Assembly: GCA_963277665.1 (NCBI GenBank)
Contig: OY728165.1
Location: 1,148,488,050 to 1,148,552,049 of the forward strand
Direction: 5' to 3'
DNA from: Viscum album
Lineage: Eukaryota; Streptophyta; Magnoliopsida; Santalales; Viscaceae
Length of the DNA: 64,000 nucleotides
The position numbers and the translations under genes were made by a program. Below are positions 39,043-51,970 of the stretch, in pieces. A model generated the notes under the pieces. The model searched no databases and was not told where the DNA came from. It saw nothing but the letters and a program-made list of their open reading frames with translations. How positions within the stretch are numbered: position 1 is the stretch's first letter; the number at the start of each line of letters is the position of its first letter.

Positions 39043-39053
39043 TTTTTAATGTG

Positions 39054-42053
39054 TGTAGATTTTAAAGTCCTGTGTTTTTTTAACCATGTTTAAATATGAC
39101 GGTTTTCAAAAAAAATCTATTTATCGATTGGATGGTTTATAAATCGAGCTTCGAAACAATATTCCAAGGGTTAGAACTCTTTTAGGTGTTGTTTTTGGAC
39201 TTGTCTATATACCCGATAATTTTTTTGGGCGTCCTAATGAATCTCGAGAGCACTGGATCTGAAAAATTACACTTTAATGAACGTGCATGATCCATGCATG
39301 GTAGCAGTCCAACCCGTGAAACTTACCCAGTTTAAAATTTTATTTACATAAATGAAATACTAATAAATGGTATATTTGTGTTTAAATAGAATAATGTGTT
39401 AATGATAATAATGTTATTATTATTATTATTATTTGGGTGTATTAAATTATTTTTTTGTTAAAAGATTTAATTTCATGATTAATGGGGTGAAACATTTATG
39501 TTAAAAGATATTAATTACATGATTAATGAGGTGAAAAATTTATGTTAAAAGATTTTAATTGGATGATTAATGTGGTGTAACATTTATGTGTAATTAATGT
39601 GTATTTTGGATGTCTCAAAGAAACCATTAATTAAATAAGTCGTTTCAAAGTTATGATGAAACATTGTCAATAAATAGAGGTATTGGGTTTAACAAAAATT
39701 TGAAAAATAATAATAATGTGATTATTATTATTTTAATTTTATGAATGTAATAATCATTATTAATTATGGTTATTATTATTATAAAAAATAATAATAATAG
39801 TTTTTGTGGGTTACATTTTGAGATGAATAAATATAAGGTAATAATAATAATATTTTTATGACTAGGATTATTATTATTATCCTTAAAATTAAAAATTTTA
39901 TTGACTAAGTTTATTAAAATTAATTTGGGAGTTATAAAAATTAATTAATGAGTTTATTTAGTTTTTAGGTTAAAATAATAATAATAAAATATAGAAGAGG
40001 ACCCTACATCTTCCTCCCCATGCACAAGGAGGCACAACCCCCTGTTCCTCCTCCTCACCGCATGAACTTGTAGGCTGCTCCCCTCCTCCATGGCCGCTGC
40101 TTCCCCCCTAAGGCACGGTCTATCCATTATAGCACGATCTACTCCCTACGACGACCTCCAGCAGCATGTAACCCCCAAGGTGGATCCCCTATAGTAGACG
40201 TGGCCCCCCTCCGGGCAGAACTATGACACATGACTTTCCCCCTCTGGGTTCTTCTTCTACAGATATTTCTACCCAATTTCGTTGTGGGTTTAGCCTGATT
40301 CAACATTGTATGAACTTATCTCATTATCCCCTTAACCACTTTTGAGTTTCGTTTTGTTTTTGGTGTTTGATTTGTTTTGTCCCGAATTTTGGGTTTTTGG
40401 ATAATACCTGATTTTTATGTTCATCCTTCATTAATAGGTGAAAATGATGTTTTGGGGTTCTTTGGTTTATAATCCAACATCTTCTGCGAAGGGGGAAGTG
40501 GATGAACTCATTTTCTTTCACCGCCTTTGGTTCTGGTAAGGTTTCTAATTCGTTATTTCGGTTTTCACTAACTAAATAGGATTCTAATATTTTATCTGAG
40601 TACCTGGTATCTTGCAGTAGGTGAGTATACCTTGATGCATTTTTTTGGTATTCAGATGTTATTTTGGTGATTTGTTGATTTTTTTTGCAGTGTGCGCGCG
40701 CATGTAAATATATATTTTGATATATATATATATATAAAGGTGGTGCTTGTGAGACTGAGTGCCATTTAAAACTGGTTGTATCCAAGTATAATAAAGTGAT
40801 GTGTAATTAAAATGATGTCACCCTGAGGTAGGGTCCTAAATCTCGATCACTTTATTTAATAATTTTTTTCTTCTTTAAATATTTTGAGATTATGAGTTTC
40901 CTTGATTAGGGAAGTAGTAAAATTTCTTTAAAAATGATTAAAGATAAACTATTGGTTGGGGGAAATTTCATTTCATGATTGCTTATAGTTGGGCTTTTAT
41001 ATGTATCCTTTTTGATGCCAATATATGATATGTTGATACAAGACATTTGTTGTTATTGAATGATTATTTCCATGTGTGACAAATGAGAAAATTACCATGT
41101 GTTGGTGTTAAGCTTGTGTTGGTGGCTATTGAAAGTATTTTGAGATTATGCCCAACATATTAAGTGGTAAATCAGGAAGCACCCATGGATCTTCCTTTTA
41201 AATGAGACTTAAATGGCCATGGACTTGGACACCTTAGACCTACCTTTTTAACCCATGTCACAGAATTTCAATTATATAAACAGTAAGTTGGATAATTAAA
41301 TTGTTGAATGTGGAAGGATGGGTAATAGTGTAATTAATTGATGATTTAATTATCATGTCAGGAGTTGAAAAAAATGTGGCATTTACTGAATATTGAGAAT
41401 ATTGAATTTTTTGACATGTTCAAAATAAAAATTAGAAGATAGAAATAATTAACAGAGGGATTAATTATTACATTTAAAATGGTAAATGGTTAATTAATTG
41501 ATGAACTGGTTAAAGATATATGATTTAATCAATTAATTGTTGATTTAATTATATTAATGCATTACTTTAAGATTATGAATTGATTTTTTTCTTATGATTG
41601 TTGTCCAAGAATACCTTTTGATGCGTGTTTTTTTTACATACCATAAGTTGTTCTGGATGGATTTGTTTAAAAATATGATATGCTATTTGAGATGGTTGCT
41701 AAATGTATGGAACTTATTCAGCTAGTTTGACATGAGATGTTTATGATGTGCATGCAAAATTTTTAAAGTCCTGGATAAATCACACCTTGAGTGGATGGGT
41801 TTAGACTTGTTAAAGAATTGGGATAATTAAATATTTAGTTAATTATTTAGCTGACTTACTTGTGGTTAATAATAATTAATTGTTAATTAATTATTATCTA
41901 TTGAGATTTATAATCGTTAATTAATTTTTGAGTTATTTTATGGGATATTTAGGTTGTTAATTAGTTTTTAAATTAATTAATTAATTTGATTAAATAATTT
42001 TTTCGTTAATTAATGGAAGGTTTTGGGGTGTTAGACGTGGATTTATGCACCAA

Positions 42054-42090
<37 letters not shown>

Positions 42091-43386
42091 ATAAATGGGT
42101 TGTGAGATAGGGACTGATTCTCCAAATACTCACGGGGTATTGGACATGGTGTTCTACACCTAGCTTGTAAGGGAATATTCTTTTATGGGACATGGACTAA
42201 TTCTCCAAATACCCATGGATTGTGAGAGAAGGACTGACACTCCAAATACTCATGAAAGTGCTAGATATGATTTTCTACACCCATTAATTAACATTGGACT
42301 ATGAGTCCAATTGGTTATACCTGAAATGAGTTAAATGGATAATGAAAGCTTTTGTGACATAATGATTTGAGAATTGATTATGAGAAAAGGTTTAGACTTG
42401 TTAATGAGTTGGATGAATCACTGTTTGGTGGATGAACCCAGGAGCGAATCACTATTTTTAGTTGATGGAATTGGAAATAGAATGGGAAAGATTAAATTGA
42501 ATATCTTATAATGTGTTATCTAAGCCAAAGCACAAGCTTGGATTTGGTATTTACTTTAATTACTTAAATGGTATTTAGACACATATGCTATGATAAAATT
42601 ATATGAGGATGTTAGGCTTATGCTAGAACTCAATAATTATATAATTTAATGATGTTTGAATAAATTAAAATTTAAAATTAATGTGATATGACTATTGTGT
42701 TTGCATGACAAATGTATAATGCAGTTTTAGACACCAGTTGTGGGAGGAAGCAGGTACTTGGGTATATTGATACATTCAAATACTTTATTTATGCATGTTT
42801 TCACTATTTTATTTATATATTGAATGTCTGGATGTCGGGTAGACACCAGTGGTCCTTGCCTATAGAGATTTATATCTCACACCATACTCAGGCCGCCATT
42901 GCAATGAGGTACCTGAGTAGATTCTATTTGGTTGCAGGATTTTTCAATTGTCATATACATGGCAGATAGAAGCAGATGACCGAGCGGATGATCAGGATGA
43001 TCGAGGAGACTGCCCTCGAGGCTTTGTGTCTTTATTTAATTCTATATTGGAATTTAAAACATTTTTTTGTTAACTATTTTCCATTTTGAATCATTAGCAT
43101 GTCATGAATGTATCTTTTGTATAATTGGTGTTGGCCACTTTAATAAAATGAGTACTTTTTTTCATCCATTGATTTTTCAATTAGGTATTTCTACTTTTGC
43201 TATTGATCATTATTTACTCTGATATACCACTATTCAAATATGATAAGATGGTATACTCTCCCGATCTACTATCCTTAAACACTCGTTGCTCGTCGGCAGC
43301 CTCTGGTGTATATGGATACATGCTTGAGGTCATGTGGAAACCAGTCCAGCCGTTGGTTTAGGGGTGTGCTGGGTTGGGACGTTACA
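39054..43386 (+). repeat. 3' LTR of LARD-like element 2
   Basis: 4333 bp, partner of 32699-37076. Ends 'gggttgggacgttaca'. Contains (TTA)n at 39414-39433, (AT)n at 42055-42085 and a GC-rich block near 40000-40300. The longest open frame of the window (153 codons, minus strand 40324-40785) lies here, antisense to the LTR and running through an AT microsatellite; it is broken in the 5' LTR and is not a gene. Confidence 0.88.
42055..42085 (+). repeat. (AT)n microsatellite in 3' LTR of LARD 2
   Basis: About 15 AT units at the site matching 35748-35770 of the partner LTR. Confidence 0.9.
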
Positions 43387-43958
43387 GTGAGGATCACTGC
43401 TTGAGTGATTCAACCCTTGAATCCTCTACCCACTATAGATGTACACCAGGAAGTGTTCAATTGATTCATTAATGAAGAAATAAATTCAATGTAATGTTTT
43501 TATTTATACAAATAAATTAATTATAAATTATATATGATTATCATGCCATCTTAGTTTCTTCATATATACCAATTAATGTTTGAATTAATTTCCTTGGTTA
43601 TGAAATTCTCCAACATGTACATCTTGGATTATTCATTTATTATGAACAAAAATATGATTTGGACACTACCCACTATGTGAATTATCTATGCCTGAAACCA
43701 TCAAGAGATGTCAGAGCGGTCACACAATAATTTATAAATATTTATTATTCATTAATTGATTATACACATTGGTTTTAGTTTTTCATTTCTAGTTTATTAG
43801 TTCTCTAAATATGAACAATGAAATATTATCTTCTCCTTCTTCACTCTTGATCATATATCCAAGAACATGTTAAAAATATATGAAGAAAATTTAAGGACTC
43901 CATCAGAAGGTTATAAGGGTTATGGTCAAATAACACAACACTAAACTACATGTAGCCC
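43387..43958 (+). repeat. Copia 5' LTR, last part
   Basis: 'ggatcactg...ttgaatcctct', 'ttgattcattaatgaagaaataaattcaatgt' and 'tttgaattaatttccttggttatgaaatt' match 51500-51780 of the 3' LTR. After about 43690 similarity fades. The end near 43958 is chosen because 'TTGGTATATTC' (43960) could be the decayed primer site. Confidence 0.65.
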
Positions 43959-46900
43959 ATTGGTATATTCTTGTACCCATGTTTACCGTATAAGGTAGAG
44001 CTATGAGAAATCTAGAATATCATGTAGTAATTTCATACAGAGTGCATTAATGCACACTGTGTTTTGACTGATCTAGCCTGGAACACGATTTATTGGGTTA
44101 GATGGTATGTATATGGAGTACGCACTATGTAGTCTATATACATTCACAACAAAATTCATGGAATATGTCATGTATTTATTGCAAGATATGTAAGACTGGT
44201 GTCCATTTAAAATAAAGGTTACACAACATGTAACTATTATACACATTGTTTATTTCATAAATTTCCATGGCCTTAAAACATACCAAGTCCCCAAGCATGT
44301 ATCTTTGAAGTCATTACATGATATATATAGCTGGTTGTACATGTAGTGTAACTAGTACCCATTTACATAGATTACACACCACCAAAGATTAAACAGTGTA
44401 GACTAATTATATGGAAGAAAATTTAATTGTGTAATTAAATTGATCCCAATGGGATGTATTTAGGGTAAGTGTAGTGTAATTAAATTTTACAAAATACTAA
44501 ATTCCTAATAAATTACCGCATAAATTAATTACTACATACTATGTGTGGTTTTAATTTATACCATATTTAATACATGTATTAAATTTATCAATGTCATATA
44601 TATTAAAAGGCTTTTATGTATTAAATATGGAGAATCAATTTTTCTTTATACAATACACACAAATTAACATATACCACATTTTATATGTTACATTCCATAT
44701 TAAATACATAGTAAAAGAAAATTTAAGGTTACACATAGTTATAACTCGTATGTATCATTTTGAATACAACTGTAACTAATATTATTTATTTATGTTTAAT
44801 TATGTAGGGTACTCCAAGATTGTTTGGATAGTCATTAAGATAAAATATTTAATAAATTAATTAAATTAATTCAAGTGAAATTAACATAATAATAAAGAAC
44901 ACATTGTAGTGAATTATAGTTAGTTTACATTTATATATTCATTTTATGTGTACGATCAAGATAAAATACTAACCTTTGTTTGTGGATTATTTTTTTAATT
45001 TATTATCATTTCATATTTCTTTTTAATAATTTAATAAATTAAATGATGGCTAGTGTTTCATCCCATTGTCTCATCATGTGAGGGACTATAAGATCATGGT
45101 TTATTTTATATAAACCCCTTAACCGATATTTTTTCCCCTAATTGTGTGTGAGTAAATCTTAATGAATGGAGATAACATGGGAGTGTAGGGGGTTAAAGTT
45201 CATTAATGAGGTGAATATAATCTAGGTGATACATAGGTGGATAAGTTGAATTTTGTAGTATTAAAAAATTTACAGTTCAAAGTGTAGTTACTTAGGGTTG
45301 GGGGTTACATTATTATATTCTAGATAAACTAACCAATAGAAAAAATAGAGGATCACACAACTTTTATTATTTTATTTCTGTCAAGTTTAATGGTTAATTT
45401 ATTTGTGGATTATTTTTTATGATCATATAAATAAATTAATTAACAAGAAACCAAGATGAAATTAAAATAAATTTGACTATGTATAAATTTTATCTTGAAA
45501 CGGTATACCGCTTAAGTAAAACCAACTTAATATTAACTAGAATGTAATAAGATAAAATGGTTAATTTCTATTACGGAATTTAAAATGGAACAACAAGATC
45601 GTATTGTTTTATCTATCCCCCACTATGAATCTACCATTTAATAGGGAGTTATAAAGATGGTTTTGGGTTGGTTTAACAAAATTCACATTTTGATAAGTAT
45701 AACATTCTATAACTTGTGTAAATTTGGTGGAAATTATTGACAAAATCTCTATCCAAGATTTCAAGATTTGGAAGTTCACCCAACTGATCAAATAGAAGTG
45801 AGTTAATGTAGTTGGAAAAGAACTTCTTACTGAAATACATTCGAGTAATTGGCCGTACCGTCACTTGGGTTATGAGAATGGGCATGTATAACCTTTACAC
45901 TATAAAATATATGCAAATGGTATTTAAAAACAAATAGTGAGGGCTATTGAGCATTGATGAAATGGCTGGAGCCAAATCAAGTGAAAAATAAAATTTATTA
46001 CTTCATATCTTTTGGAAATCAAGATAAAAACTAAAATATTATTATAATTAATATAAAATATAGAAAGTTAATTTTTTTAACACTAAGATCATTTGGAAAG
46101 AGATCATTTCCCCACCAATACTTATTTACATGGTTAGTCTAATTATTTATACACTGAACTAAAAATAATAAAAGTTATATTTTGTGATGGAATCCTCTAT
46201 ACCTGTTCAACCACCTCACTAAAAAATTGAAGGTCACATGGATGCCTATATGATGTATATGGGTATGATTTTACTAATTTTTCATTCAGATATTAGTTAT
46301 GTATGTATAAATAATAATGTAACATAAGGGAACAAAATCCAATACCATGATAACAATCCTCATATCTTTTGAGAAAGAGAAATAGGAGATTTAGATAAAT
46401 GAGATTGTAACTATACTATAATAGTGTAATCTAAAATTGGATATTTATTTTTTGATATTTTCTTCAGTATAATGAATTACAATGACCATTTACCAATGAT
46501 TATGATTTTAAATAGATAAGAAGTTATCCATTAATCTCATATTATCATCCTTACTATAAAATTTCCTCGTATTCAATTTGTATTATTTGATGAATAGTAT
46601 AGATAAATGGATTAATAATCATTTGACTATGATTCACTAGGAAGATATTGGTTATGAAGAACTCAGTTCCACAACACTTATGTAGAACACTATGAATGGA
46701 AAGGTAGAAACCCTCATTACAATTTCATATAAGATCGTGTCTTTACAACATCTTTCAATAAGATATATTATTTATAGGTAGTGTGATGAACAATAAACTA
46801 TTTTCTTCTTATATGGACTTAATGATCATTTAGATTTTTTAAAAAAAAAATTAAATAAGAGACAAGAAATTATATCTACTTTATATATATTCAATATATA

Positions 46901-48360
46901 ATATAATGTTTCTATTTCACTTATTAGGTTTTAAATACTAAATTGTATCCAAATACAATAAATCAATAAATAAATGTTACAAGAAGTAAGGTGTATTATC
47001 CCATGTGCAGAGGAATAACAATTTACATGTCATCCATGAGAATCACTTGTCTTAAAGAATTAAAGTTGAAGTCTCCCAAAAGTATAAAATTATGATTATT
47101 ATATCAAGAGTAGAGATTTAAAAAATTCTCATTACCTAGTAAATATATTCTATTTGGAATTTTGTTTCTATTAATATTGTTTCTTATATATTAATCCCAG
47201 TGTTCTATTGGAGACAATAAGACATTTTTTCATTTTGAAATTATTATTGTTGTGGTTAATATTTCATAATCATTTATATCAAATGGGAAAAATAAAGGAT
47301 GAATATATATTATAAGACTCACACCGAATTATGGAAGGATAATTATTTGTTTAGTATAAATGATAATAGTTGAAAACTTAATATTCTGAAGAGTGTTTAG
47401 TATCATTGAGCTAAAGAACTAGGTATACTGACAAAAATTCTATCATGTTTTAGACAAAAAAACTCATTGAAATAATATTATGCCACAAGGATTCTAGAGT
47501 CTGTTCAACTTCATTGCATTAAAGATTCCATGTTAAAACTAGCTGTAAATTTACATTCATTTAATTAAATTATTTTATGAAATTTTAGGTATGATAAATG
47601 AATATATTGAATACATATTGTAAAATATATAATATTATCATGGTTTGTATGTTAGTGTATATTTGAACCAAGTATTCATAAAAAAAATTAAATGTAGAAT
47701 AATGTATTTCCTAAAATCACATGACCTTATTTAGATCATAAAGATGGTGATAATATAAGGTAAATCAAATTAGCATCATATAAATACTGAAAGTCTTCCA
47801 TGATTTGATTCTAAACATGTTTTAAAAAATAATAGTGTAAAAAATAACCATATGCAAACTAAATTGAATAATGAATATTATATAAGTTACAATATATTGA
47901 GAGTCTGTTATCTAATATCCTAAGTTATTCTGATTTGAATCATTTTTTTAAGTTTGTATCAACTTAAAATGTAAATCAAAGTAAACACAAAGTGTGTCTC
48001 TATTAATTATCATATAACTACTATGGATATTAACGTCCCCAATATAGAAAGTTATTAATCATACCAACTACATTTTTTATTTTCAAAGGATATATATTTT
48101 GATAAAGTGGGAGCAAGAAAGGTTTTAGTTGAATCTTGGATTTAGATGTCCAACATGGCATTAGAATAGTTAACTTCACAAGTTTTAGTGGGATGGGCTT
48201 TTCTAGAGACACATATTGTGTAGGAAATTTAAAAAATATTGTAGTGTTTTATATTCCATATGATGGGTTATATATATTATTTCGTAAGAAAAATGATTCC
48301 TATATGAAGTAGTAAGTGGAAAACTAGTTATTATTGAAATATAAATTTTGAAATAAAGAT
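43959..48360 (+). other. Copia internal region, coding not recognisable
   Basis: Position and orientation predict gag, protease and integrase here. I could not recognise a zinc knuckle, protease or integrase motif in any frame. Small open frames at 44591-44779 (+), 45609-45885 (-) and 48030-48212 (-) have no visible family likeness. The region is heavily mutated, or part of it is foreign to the element. Confidence 0.45.
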
Positions 48361-49663
48361 GAATTCCATGTAAAAAAATCAATTTATGTATTTTGGTAGT
48401 TTCTACCGTTTATGTAATGATGTTGGAAGGTATTCAAGAGAAACCAAACATAGATGTTAAATTTTATACCAATACAACATAGATGATTAACTAAAGGTTT
48501 ACAATATCTAGAAATATTCTATGATAATAAATTCTCATTAATCACCATGTGAAATTATATTATAATTTTTCATTCCATATAATTTTTATGACCATTTTAA
48601 TGGGTATTGTATTTCAAGACTATACTCCTAATGGGAGATGCCTATATGACATGTCTAATAGGGTAGGTTACATTAGGAAATACTGATATGATATATTAGT
48701 TTCAAGGAAACATTTACGATTCAAAATAATAATAATGATCAAAGGAAATTTATTTTTAATTTATGTGTGCCTAGGTTTGTAGAAGTGGTGAGTGGTATAA
48801 CTACAGTTTTCATGGATAATATGTTTGAAATCATATATAAAACAAGTGATTAGTCTTATGGTTATTGAATACAAAATTTAACTACCCCATTATGAGTTTA
48901 TAAATAACCCAAGTTCAAGGGAATGTTATCTACTAGCTTAGATCAAGGGGTTTCTTAATACTAGTTATAATACATAATTGGTAAAGTATTGAGAAACAAA
49001 ATATGAAACAACAAATTTGAATTATTTTAGCATTACATCATATTTTTTTATTTATAGACCACATTAGACTAAGATTTATTTGGAAATATATCTCACATTC
49101 CATTATATGTATAATGATTACATTTTTATTATAAAAATATGAAATGGGATTAGGAGATCTGTATGATTGGGTAGTTGGAACTATCTGATAATGCTTGAGG
49201 AAGAAAAAATGGATGAGTTCCTAGTAATTTGAGAAATGTGAATACTACTTTTCAGTGGATAAAAAACTAGTGTTCTTTAGATTGGATTAATTGGGGATCA
49301 TAATAAAGCAATTGATAAATGTAATTATATTATGCAGTTTCCATATCTATATTAGAATGAGTATGTTGTAGATTTTGATGTAGCATAGGAAAAAAGATTA
49401 GAAATATTTTGTTCCAAATTTTGGATTTGTACCTAAATAGTAAAGTTTAATCTGATTATGGTATTATCTAAAAAATTTAGGGATGATAGAGAAAAGATTC
49501 TACATCTAATCATATTGAGGTATTTTCATAGAGATATGAGGTTGTAGTAAGAAAATCATCCATAGGTAGCATGGTTTTCTCAATTGTTATAGTCATATCT
49601 CAGTAGAAGCATGTTTATAATGTGTGGATAAAAAGTTGAGTTGTTAGAAATTGGATCTAGTAT
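48361..49663 (+). pseudogene. Copia RT / RNase H remnant (decayed)
   Basis: Near 48370 the frame reads KKSIYV, like the KKSIYGLKQ stretch of copia RT (weak). Near 49337-49420 the frames read VSISILE, then EYVVDFDVA*EKRLEIF, like the RNase H stretch VALSTLEAEYVA..EA.KEAIWL of plant copia pol. Near 49495-49545 comes SNHIEV..., like the TKHI.VRYHFIR block. Near 49640-49660 comes VVRNWI* followed by YK*EY, like the ...MGDWL*.KWE end typical of many plant copia elements. Numerous stops and frameshifts; orientation is clearly +. Confidence 0.75.
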
Positions 49664-49672
49664 AAGTGAGAG
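49664..49672 (+). other. Copia polypurine tract
   Basis: AAGTGAGAG directly before the LTR start, corresponding to the AAGTGGGAGA tract that precedes TGTTAG... in many plant copia elements. Confidence 0.7.
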
Positions 49673-51970
49673 TATTTTAGATTTTGTTCCCTAGAACCAA
49701 CATCTATATGAATTTGATTATAAAAATATTCATGGGGTTGAATATTAATTAATATATAATCACATGATGATAATTCTTCTACAGAAATCTATGTTATAAT
49801 TTTATAAGGGTAATTTTCGTAATGAAAGGTCATAAAAGTTCATTACTGCGATAAAAACCTAGAAAGTTTATGATAGTATTCTTAAATATAAGATCCATAT
49901 ATGGGTTATATCATTTTTTAACACACAACTGATAAATGATTCAAGGGTGTAAACTTATAAGACATTGATATACTATCTTATAGTGTATTTCTTAAGTAAT
50001 CTTAAGAAAGGTGGTTTTGAAAACATAGACCACCAATAGGAAATTCAAATTTATATATGTCACTGGATGTTTCTAACTATTAATGTGTGTAATGTTCCTT
50101 AAAATTTAAGATTATTATTAATTTATATCATGAGTTGTGTACATTAATGTATTGATGAAAATATTGATGACATATGCTCCTAGTGATTTAGGATATGTTT
50201 GGTACATCACAAGTTATATTAAATTACCAAATAATACATGAAAGGATTTTTCCCTTTAGATTGTTAACATATGTTGATATCTCAAGAAATTAGGTTGGAA
50301 TTTGGGCACCTGATGAAGTCTATATACATGCAACACTATCAAAAAGTTCATTTCTAGAAATTAAAAAAATATACATCAATCACATATATTTATATAACCA
50401 ATATTAAACTTTAATTATTAGAGATATTGTGATAAAGAGATTATATTATATAGTGTATGTTTGTATTTGGTTATTTTCATTGCAGTATTTAACTTCTTTC
50501 TCTACGGGCTTCTTACCATTTTTCTAGATTTTAACATTGTAATTTTGGTGTAACAACAAGATCCTACTAAGAAAGGGGTCTAGAGGGTCACACATTAAGT
50601 GTATTCAGAACCCCTAGTTAAATTTAGTATGAATTTAACTAATTGAATATTATTTTCTCCATGGATGGTTTAATATTTATTCATGTTTGGTAGATCACAT
50701 ATATTCTACCACCAATTATCTGGGATAATATTATGTGATTTGAATATTACATAAATATTTATTCGTTAGGTAATTATTAGTTACATGAATATATAATATT
50801 TATATATTATTTTTTATTTTCAAGGTAACAAAAAATTAATTATTTGGTTATGTGAATATTTCATAAATATTTATTCAGTTTTGTTTTTATAAATATAATA
50901 TTCTTTTATTTATTATAAAATAATGGAGATATTTTTATTTATTTAAATTAATAAATATATTTTATAAGATGTTTTATAGATACTGTGGTAGATTTCCAAA
51001 CCGAGTTTAATAGTCCTATAAGAAATGATATATTAAATATTATACGAATAAATATTAATTTATATATTCATGAAAATAATATTTATTTTATTTGTGATTT
51101 TATCACATGTTAAGAAAATAATAATTATTTTGTTGTTTTAGATATGGGGCTCATTAGATATTTTGAAAATAATATGGTCCTAGGTAAAATTATGATTTAT
51201 CTAATCATAGATCTATATAAACATATTTATATCATTTACAAAACTAGTCATTGTTGTGAAAAATAAATGTCTTGAGAGAATCCTCTCAATCAATAGAGAG
51301 TTACTATCCTAGAATTATCTCAAGAATAGAAAGTGACCCACCTCCTCCACCCTATTGAGTCTAGATAGAACATAATGAACCCTTCCTACATGAAGATATT
51401 TTTAGAATGATAAAAAACAAACGACAAAAGTGGCAGAATATTCCATTCTTGCTCTGGAGTAATTCTATGATGTTTTTTGAGGTTTGTGGAGCATGTGTGT
51501 GGATCAATGATAGAGATATTACACCATTGAATCCTCTCAATTATATAATGGTACACTATGACATAGTAAATTGATTCATCAATGAAGAAATAAATTCAAT
51601 GTGGAGTAATTTTATATAAAAATAAATTAATAAGAAATTATATTTGATAACTGAACCATCTGGATTCTGATATCCATGTAAATTAATATTTGAATTAATT
51701 TTGTTGGTTATGAAATTATTCATCACATATATATATAATATTATTAATTTATTATGAATAAAATGTTTTCTACTACCCCAATAGGCACTTTTGCAAAACA
51801 TGGAGTTGTCATTGTGCATAATAAAAATGATCTCAAGAATTATCATTGATATTAAATAGAAAATCCTCTTATCTTTCTTCTTAAGAAAATTGATAGAATA
51901 AGAGAACCCTATTTGAATAGACAAATTATGGTGTGAATCACTTCAACCTACCACACTAACACTAAAATAT
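49673..51970 (+). repeat. Copia 3' LTR (uninterrupted copy)
   Basis: Starts TATTTTAGATTTTGTTCCC (the canonical TG lost). It serves as the reference for the split 5' LTR: 49760 matches 9880 and 11440, 50570-50640 matches 10680 and 12240, 50665 continues as 31947, 51260-51480 matches 32460-32680, and 51500-51780 matches 43390-43680. A TATA-like box (CTATATAAAC) lies at 51213-51222. The 122-codon frame 51556-51924 (-) lies within the LTR and is not conserved in the 5' copy. The right end is uncertain (51970-52070). Confidence 0.75.

Larger units (their letters stand above)
37077..39053 (+). other. Non-coding core of LARD-like element 2
   Basis: About 2 kb between PBS and PPT. No gag, RT, RNase H or integrase motif is visible in any frame. 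The 62-codon frame at 37078-37266 overlaps the PBS and has no family likeness. Short stretches such as 'atggccgcccacatgac' (37772) are less AT-rich but unrecognised. Confidence 0.7.
32699..43386 (+). mobile_element. LARD-like non-autonomous LTR retrotransposon 2
   Basis: LTRs 32699-37076 and 39054-43386 enclose a 1977-bp non-coding core with a tRNA-iMet-like PBS and a purine tract. Flanking GTGTG (32694-32698) and GTGAG (43387-43391) form a probable 5-bp target duplication. The joined flanks match 'ggagcatgtgtgtggatca' at 51487 in the copia 3' LTR. The LTR end 'ggtttaggggtg..ctgggttgggacgttaca' and the PBS look like those of Tekay/Del chromoviruses, so the element was probably mobilised by such an autonomous partner; that is inference. 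Confidence 0.88.
9796..51970 (+). mobile_element. Ty1/copia retrotransposon, interrupted by two nested elements
   Basis: The 3' end is clear. A decayed RNase H, a purine tract and an LTR start follow one another at 49337-49673 in the layout usual for plant copia elements. The 3' LTR (49673 to about 51970) aligns piecewise to 9796-12342, 31947-32698 and 43387-43958, which together form the 5' LTR once two younger elements are removed. The internal part is 43959-49672. The 5' LTR additionally carries a ~1.56-kb internal duplication. The exact right end of the 3' LTR is uncertain by up to 100 bp. Confidence 0.75.

Noticed and set aside
40324..40785. 153-codon minus-strand open frame, the longest in the window
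   Set aside because: It lies antisense inside an LTR and runs through an AT microsatellite (Tyr-Ile repeats). Its counterpart in the other LTR (34269-34472) is broken, and it has no family likeness.
43960..43970. TTGGTATATTC as the copia primer binding site
   Set aside because: Only the first seven bases fit the consensus. It was used to place the LTR end approximately but is too weak to list as a feature.
45609..45885. Two overlapping minus-strand frames with a 'LPNLEILDRDF' stretch
   Set aside because: Looked briefly like a leucine-rich fragment, but it is short, single and lies antisense in the copia interior; insufficient for any call.
51556..51924. 122-codon minus-strand open frame
   Set aside because: Inside the copia 3' LTR, not open in the 5' LTR counterpart at 43440-43830, and no recognised domain.
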